10,742 nucleotides of DNA from Acidobacteriota bacterium. Its GTDB lineage: Bacteria; Acidobacteriota; HRBIN11. The notes below the pieces were generated by a model. It was not told the origin of the DNA. It was given only the letters and a program-made list of their open reading frames with translations, and searched no databases. The translations under genes were made by a program, and so were the position numbers. The first letter of the stretch is position 1; every line of letters starts with the position of its first letter. The stretch spans positions 1 to 10,742 of the forward strand of contig JANXAA010000041.1 in NCBI GenBank assembly GCA_025061865.1, in the 5' to 3' direction. This document shows, piece by piece, positions 6,843-10,742 of the stretch.

Positions 6843-6994
6843 GACCCAGAGAGCACTTCACATGGAACTCACCCTCGGGTAGCCCGACTGCCAAGACCCA
6901 GAGACACGGAGATGCAGATGCCTCTCATGATAGGACGCCCGGGACGCACGGCGTCGTCGATGACGACCCACGGCGCGATTCCGTCCTCAACCAT
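6843..6994 (-). pseudogene. DUF433-family protein remnant
   Basis: ATG 6994 opens a 41-residue reading with GIAPWVVIDDAVRPGRPIMR followed by GICISVSLGL, which matches the DUF433 pattern (IDP...GKPVIRGTRIPVSLVLGLLA). It stops at TGA 6871-6869. The continuation LAVGLPEGEF, which resembles the next DUF433 segment (LAAGMSEEE), is in frame +1. About 8 bases seem to be missing between them relative to the family. DUF433 proteins are commonly paired with PIN-like partners and regarded as antitoxins, but no such partner is seen upstream. The remnant runs up to the start of the nucleotidyltransferase remnant. Confidence 0.6.
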
Positions 6995-7149
6995 GGCCGC
7001 TTCTGCACAGGAATTCCGATTCCCCTGTCACGTCGGATGGAGTCGTAAAGCGATAGGTAGAGCGGAGCGCAGGTGTTTCGCCTGTGGAAGCGCAGACCCC
7101 CAGCCCGCTTTCCGGAGCGCCGCCCTGACGACGGCATCCTTTCTCCCCC

Positions 7150-7178
7150 GCCTGCCTATCTGCCTAAAACGGCTACCC
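7150..7178. repeat. Low-complexity CTGCC/CTACC tract, copy 2
   Basis: GCCTGCCTATCTGCCT followed by GGCTACCC repeats the order of units seen at 2704-2727. The tract continues with less regular C-rich units to about 7196. Confidence 0.4.
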
Positions 7179-7212
7179 GTCCCGCCATTACTCTGTCACT
7201 CCCTATAGATTC

Positions 7213-7242
7213 TTGACATGCTCGCCCCTTTTGTGCTAAAAA
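7213..7242 (+). promoter_or_regulatory. Sigma-70-type promoter for the exporter genes
   Basis: A perfect TTGACA (7213-7218) is followed after 18 bases by TAAAAA (7237-7242), preceded by TGC, an extended -10 signature. Transcription would start near 7249. Just downstream, at about 7252-7275, AGGG and CCCT can pair around a T-rich loop and are followed by a T run, so the first transcribed bases could form a weak terminator or attenuator (inference). It lies about 110 bases before the permease gene. Confidence 0.5.
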
Positions 7243-7350
7243 GATACTATCAGGGGCTTTTTTCTGGCCCTTTTTGGGAGTCAGAAGGCGGAGCTATATC
7301 TATACGTTGATTTCACCCTAGTTTCTCTTTGGAACGAGGGGACCCGCCAA

Positions 7351-8334
7351 GTGCTCCTCCCCTGGGGAGAGGCCGGAGGAGAGAGAATTACTTCTCGCTT
7401 CTCTGGAAGCCACGCCTGTCACCTGGGTCGGACGGTGAATCAAACGGTTCAGTCCCCAGAAATCAGGGAACCATCGCCCCCTCATCTCGCTGTTCCCTCA
7501 TCATCCCATCACTCCATCACGCCCCTCACCGTCATCCGTCCCAAACGGGGCTGGTGGGACCTCAACCTCCGGGAGCTCTGGGAATACCGGGAACTCCTGT
7601 ACTTCTTCGTCTGGCGGGACGTTAAGGTCCGTTACAAACAAACCCTCATCGGGGCCGCCTGGGCCATCATCCAGCCCTTCATGACGATGGTCGTCTTCAG
7701 CCTGTTCTTCGGCCTTCTGGCCCAGATCCCCTCTAACGGTCTACCCTACCCCGTCTTCTACTACAGCGCCCTACTCCCCTGGATGTACTTCGCCGGCTCA
7801 CTGACCCACGCGACCCACGTCATGGTCGAACACCAGCGGGTCATCACCAAGGTTTATTTCCCTCGGCTCATCCTGCCCGTCGCTGCCGTCCTATCTGGTT
7901 TGGTCGATTTCGGCATCGCTTTCATGATCCTAATCGTTATGATGGCCTTTTACGGTATCGGCCTGACGCCGTCGGTCCTCTGGCTGCCGGCCTTTCTCCT
8001 GTTGGCCCTGACGACAGCCCTGGGCGTCGGCCTCTGGCTGTCGGCCCTCAACGCCATCTATCGGGACGTCCGGTACGCCGTCCCGTTCCTCGTCCAACTC
8101 TGGATGTTCGCTTCGCCGGTCGCCTATCCCGGCAGTATCGTCCCAGAGCGATGGCAGTGGCTCTACGGGTTAAACCCCATGGCCGGTGTCATCGAAGGTT
8201 TCCGATGGGCCCTGACAGGCCAGGTTCACTTGCCGAGCCTCCTACCCGTCTCGGTCGTAGCCGTCGCCTTGGTCCTTGTCGGCGGCTTGTTTTACTTCCG
8301 CAAGATGGAAGGCACTATCGCCGACCTGGTCTGA
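7351..8334 (+). CDS. wzm: ABC-2 type polysaccharide export permease (Wzm/TagG-like)
   Basis: This is the inner-membrane channel half of an ABC exporter that moves completed, lipid-linked polysaccharide to the periplasm. The family core starts near residue 60 with TVIRPKRGWWDL, followed by the conserved cytoplasmic segment FFVWRDVKVRYKQTLIGAAW (about 85-104). Hydrophobic segments lie near 100-125, 130-145, 170-200, 207-232, 244-262 and 300-318. The ATPase partner is encoded downstream. GTG 7351 has GAGGGG 9 bases upstream, but residues 1-59 do not resemble the family and are encoded by a palindromic repeat and a low-complexity tract. GTG 7435 (residue 29) is an alternative with a poor ribosome-binding site. 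No ATG or GTG lies closer to the core, so the repeat may have replaced the original start. The promoter at 7213 probably drives it. Confidence 0.93.
   Translation: MLLPWGEAGGERITSRFSGSHACHLGRTVNQTVQSPEIREPSPPHLAVPSSSHHSITPLTVIRPKRGWWDLNLRELWEYRELLYFFVWRDVKVRYKQTLIGAAWAIIQPFMTMVVFSLFFGLLAQIPSNGLPYPVFYYSALLPWMYFAGSLTHATHVMVEHQRVITKVYFPRLILPVAAVLSGLVDFGIAFMILIVMMAFYGIGLTPSVLWLPAFLLLALTTALGVGLWLSALNAIYRDVRYAVPFLVQLWMFASPVAYPGSIVPERWQWLYGLNPMAGVIEGFRWALTGQVHLPSLLPVSVVAVALVLVGGLFYFRKMEGTIADLV
7353..7385. repeat. Palindromic CTCCCC/GGGGAGAGGCCGG repeat, copy C
   Basis: GCTCCTCCCC, TGGGGAGAGGCCGG and AGGAGAG match the core of copy A. A low-complexity CATC/CCTC-rich tract (about 7480-7533) follows. 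Both lie inside the N-terminal extension of the permease reading frame. Confidence 0.5.
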
Positions 8335-8421
8335 CGGATCAGAAATCGAAGGGACGGTCGGTCCCGGATAGGTTGAGACAAAGTTCCGATGGTATAGGAT
8401 GCGAAGCGAAGCGCTCCCGTC

Positions 8422-8500
8422 GAACCTGAAAGGGACATGGGGCATCGTTCAAGAGGCTCTCTATTGCCTATAGGGCACGAAGGTCCCGATGATCAGGTTC
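8422..8500 (+). repeat. Inverted repeat in the permease-ATPase gap
   Basis: GAACCTGA (8422-8429) plus GGGAC (8432-8436) are matched by GTCCC (8483-8487) plus TCAGGTTC (8493-8500), giving an imperfect 13-bp stem closing a 46-base loop. The loop contains the palindrome CCTATAGG (8467-8474). The remaining sequence of the 8335-8555 gap shows no gene. The pair could be a structured RNA in the transcript or the ends of a small element; the sequence does not decide. Confidence 0.5.
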
Positions 8501-8555
8501 AGAAATGCCTTGACAGGCCCGTTAAAACAGGCGCTGAGATACGAGCTAACCCGCT

Positions 8556-9806
8556 ATGAGTGACGTCGCCATCCGCGTCGAAAACCTGAGTAAACGCTAC
8601 CGCATCGGTGAGCGGGAGCGCTACTACGCCCTGCGGGACGTCCTCACCCGCGCCTTCAGGGTTCCCTTCCGCCGCTGTTCCTCGGGCTCTGCCTCCACCG
8701 ATGCTCCAAAGTGGATCTGGGCCCTTAAGGACGTCTCCTTTGAAGTCAAAAGGGGCGAAGTCGTCGGTATCATCGGCCGGAACGGGGCCGGCAAGACGAC
8801 CCTCTTGAAAATCTTGGCCCGCATCACGGAACCGACGGAGGGCTACGCCGAAGTCCGGGGTCGGGTCGGATCCCTCCTAGAGGTCGGCACGGGCTTCCAC
8901 CCAGAACTGACAGGCCGGGAGAACATTTACCTGAGCGGCGCCATTCTGGGTATGAAAAAGGCCGAGATCGACCGGAAATTCGACGAAATCGTGGCCTTCG
9001 CTGGGGTCGAAAAGTTCATCGACACGCCCGTGAAACACTACTCTACCGGCATGCACATGCGTCTGGCTTTCTCGGTGGCCGCTCACCTGGACCCGGAGAT
9101 CTTGCTTGTAGACGAGGTCCTAGCCGTCGGCGACCTGGAGTTCCAGAAGAAGTGTCTGGGCAAGATGGGCGACGTGGCCAAAGGCGGGCGTACGGTACTT
9201 TTTGTCAGCCATCAGATGAATCAGATTCGCCGTCTATGCGAACGAGTCCTCTGGGTAGACGCCGGTCACATCCGCCAGGCCGGCCCGACCCATGAAGTCG
9301 TCAGTGCCTACGAGACGGCGATGACGTCGGGCGCATGGGCCCAGTCCGTCCACCCTGAGGCAGCCCAGTTCAAAGCCCGCTTTCTCCGCTGGGAAATCGT
9401 CGAACCCCGTACAGATCAGCCCAATGTGGTCGCCACTGCTGGACCTATATCGATTAGGTTCATTTTGAGAGTCAATCAGCCAATCCACACCGGAGTCCAT
9501 GGCCTTCACTTATTCAGTTCTGAGGGGCAAACGGTTTGGGGCGTAGCCATAATGCGACTTACGCTCGAAAGTGGATTGTATGAATTTCTATATAATTTAG
9601 ACACCTTGCCCCTGCGCCCGGGAGCCTATTTCTGGTTAGCTACCTTCTACGATGGAGCAGAAACTCTCGATTACTGTTGGTGCCCCCCCGAACTCATCGT
9701 TGCGACGCCCCTATGGACGCATCCGCAGGACCGATGGGGTGGATTATTAAACATACCATATAGGTTTGATATTAGAATAATTAACGATGATTATAAAATT
9801 CACTAA
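8556..9806 (+). CDS. wzt: ABC transporter ATPase with sugar-recognition domain (Wzt-like)
   Basis: This is the cytoplasmic ATPase that powers polysaccharide export with the permease. The 416-residue protein begins MSDVAIRVENLSKRY, as the family does. Walker A is GRNGAGKTT (74-82). The signature is the Wzt/TagH type YSTGM (162-166) rather than LSGGQ. Walker B is ILLVDE (182-187) and the switch His is 219. Residues about 272-416 form a beta-rich domain (FLRWEIVEP, ISIRFILRVNQP, RPGAYFWLATFYDG) matching the Wzt C-terminal domain, which in known systems binds the glycan's modified end before export. No strong ribosome-binding site precedes ATG 8556. Base and codon use change at about 9425-9450 (residue about 290-298): the first part uses GTC/GCC/CGG, the rest many A/T-ending codons. 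This suggests the recognition domain came with the next gene. The stop overlaps fkbM by 20 bases. Confidence 0.96.
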   Translation: MSDVAIRVENLSKRYRIGERERYYALRDVLTRAFRVPFRRCSSGSASTDAPKWIWALKDVSFEVKRGEVVGIIGRNGAGKTTLLKILARITEPTEGYAEVRGRVGSLLEVGTGFHPELTGRENIYLSGAILGMKKAEIDRKFDEIVAFAGVEKFIDTPVKHYSTGMHMRLAFSVAAHLDPEILLVDEVLAVGDLEFQKKCLGKMGDVAKGGRTVLFVSHQMNQIRRLCERVLWVDAGHIRQAGPTHEVVSAYETAMTSGAWAQSVHPEAAQFKARFLRWEIVEPRTDQPNVVATAGPISIRFILRVNQPIHTGVHGLHLFSSEGQTVWGVAIMRLTLESGLYEFLYNLDTLPLRPGAYFWLATFYDGAETLDYCWCPPELIVATPLWTHPQDRWGGLLNIPYRFDIRIINDDYKIH

Positions 9807-10635
9807 ATATCTATATTGGCGCCTGCCTGCTACGATTCGACCTCCGTGGCCCACACGGTTACCCTTTGGCGCCTGGTGGGTAATTTACAGAGACCCCGCC
9901 TCTATCGCGGTCCTGGATGACAGATGGGAATACGCAGAACGTCAGTTTGTTTGTCAATTTCTTCAAGCCGGTATGACTTTCATCGACGTCGGAGCGAATC
10001 TTGGATTCTACACTCTTTTGGCATCTTCCTTAGTCGGCCCTAAGGGTAAGATCGTGGCTTTTGAACCGGTCCCTTCTGTTAAAAAAAGGTTGACGCTCCA
10101 TGTTATTTTAAATCGATGTAGCAACGTGTCGGTAGAAGGAACCGCCTTAGGGGATATCGCCGGGGAACGGGATTTCTTTGTCGTGACAGACCACACGGAC
10201 ATCAGTAGCCTGCAACCTCCAGATAGTAGGTACAACTGTAAAAAAATAAAAGTCGTCACGACGACTTTAGATAGATACATAAAAAATAATGACATTCAAG
10301 CGATAGGCCTCATAAAAGTCGACGTAGAGGGCGCGGAGTTACAGGTATTGAGGGGGTCTCTTGGGTTATTAAGTCGTAAACCTCGTCCCGTTTGGCTCAT
10401 AGAATTAATCGATGCTAACACCCTCCGGTTCGGTTATTTAGCGAAAGAGGTCGTTCAATTTGTTAAACAAAAAAGTTTTTTGTGGTTTTCTATCGATAAA
10501 CGGGGGACCTTACGACCGCTCCGGGAAGATATGGAAAGCTTCGATAACGTCGCCGAGCGCAACTTTGTCGCGGTCCCGGAAGAACGCTTACAAGAAGTCG
10601 GCCATTTGATACAGGTACCTGAATGGTCCTATTGA
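9787..10635 (+). CDS. FkbM-family methyltransferase
   Basis: This 282-residue SAM-dependent methyltransferase carries the FkbM hallmarks: motif I TFIDVGANLGFYTL (64-77), the acidic VAFEPVP (90-96), and LIKVDVEGAELQVLRG (175-190). FkbM-family enzymes put O-methyl groups on sugars or polyketides. Next to an ABC polysaccharide exporter, a role in methylating the exported glycan is likely. End methylation is a known signal for Wzt recognition, though which position is modified cannot be told. ATG 9787 overlaps the end of the ATPase gene, so translation is probably coupled. No strong ribosome-binding site is seen. The gene is A/T-richer than the rest of the window and uses AAA, AAT, ATA and TTA freely, in common with the end of the ATPase gene. 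This points to joint acquisition by horizontal transfer. Confidence 0.93.
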   Translation: MIIKFTKYLYWRLPATIRPPWPTRLPFGAWWVIYRDPASIAVLDDRWEYAERQFVCQFLQAGMTFIDVGANLGFYTLLASSLVGPKGKIVAFEPVPSVKKRLTLHVILNRCSNVSVEGTALGDIAGERDFFVVTDHTDISSLQPPDSRYNCKKIKVVTTTLDRYIKNNDIQAIGLIKVDVEGAELQVLRGSLGLLSRKPRPVWLIELIDANTLRFGYLAKEVVQFVKQKSFLWFSIDKRGTLRPLREDMESFDNVAERNFVAVPEERLQEVGHLIQVPEWSY

Positions 10636-10742
10636 GATCGACGATGAGAACTGGGTTATGGAATGTACGAAAGGCTACCGCATAAGCCAGCCGACCCCAG
10701 GCGAACGAAAGTCGCCTGGCCAGAAACCGTCCACGAAAGATT
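10636..10742 (+). other. Downstream end with a hairpin and a possible next gene start
   Basis: An 8-bp perfect stem, CCAGGCGA/TCGCCTGG with loop ACGAAAG, lies at 10697-10719, without a T run. Two plus frames are open to the edge, from ATG 10659 and ATG 10663. The second gives MYERLPHKPADPRRTKVAWP with codons more like the bulk of the window. Either a new gene begins here and the hairpin is coding, or the operon ends here. There is too little sequence to decide. Confidence 0.3.

Larger units (their letters stand above)
6995..7350. other. Intergenic region between divergent blocks
   Basis: No gene is supported. From left to right it holds a CAGGTG/CGCCTG hairpin at 7070-7084 (loop TTT), a low-complexity tract at about 7142-7196, a plus-strand promoter at 7213-7242, and a T-rich stretch to about 7285. 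The open frames here on both strands are rich in Arg, Pro and Ser and look non-coding. Confidence 0.5.

Noticed and set aside
8510..8540. TTGACA as a promoter for the ATPase gene
   Set aside because: No acceptable -10 lies at 16-18 bases spacing. The nearest candidate is weak and too close to the start codon.
1..10742. CRISPR array, insertion sequence, integrase or phage genes
   Set aside because: No regularly spaced repeats, transposase motifs or integrase motifs were found in any frame. The repeats present are degenerate tracts and palindromes.

Overview
The window is GC-rich bacterial DNA. The signs are a tRNA with an encoded CCA end, a type I DnaJ, a lipobox protein and a Wzm/Wzt-type polysaccharide exporter. 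It looks like a cell-envelope or exopolysaccharide accessory region from an environmental bacterium. The sequence alone does not fix the phylum. Most genes share one codon habit (GTC, GCC, CCC and CGG are frequent). The last ~1.3 kb is clearly more A/T-rich.

Minus strand, read from right to left (6994 down to 1). First comes a decayed cassette (6994-6164): a DUF433-like remnant, a nucleotidyltransferase-fold remnant split over four frame segments, and an intact 69-residue partner. Next is an O-antigen ligase/polymerase (Wzy_C) membrane protein in two reading frames (5986-4964 and 4925-4098). A TPR protein follows (4064-2742), in the same frame as the second half and separated from it by one TGA. 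These three pieces read as one ancestral Wzy_C-TPR gene. A GC hairpin, a tRNA-Leu(UAA) with a perfect TATAAT box, dnaJ, and a probable lipoprotein (965 to about 241) with a terminator then follow.

Plus strand. A TTGACA promoter (7213) precedes an ABC-2 polysaccharide export permease (7351-8334). A 221-base gap with a long inverted repeat separates it from the Wzt-type ATPase (8556-9806), which overlaps an FkbM-family methyltransferase (9787-10635). The likely shared job is export of a methylated glycan by the ABC route, with the Wzy_C protein on the other strand handling glycan polymerisation or ligation.

Three themes stand out. (1) Several genes are split by frame changes, and five of the six changes go in the same direction (equivalent to one lost base). 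(2) A palindromic G/C repeat with low-complexity tracts beside it occurs three times, each time inside or at the start of a polysaccharide gene. (3) Base composition changes abruptly inside the Wzt gene, close to the boundary between the ATPase and the sugar-recognition domain. I found no CRISPR array, transposase or integrase.
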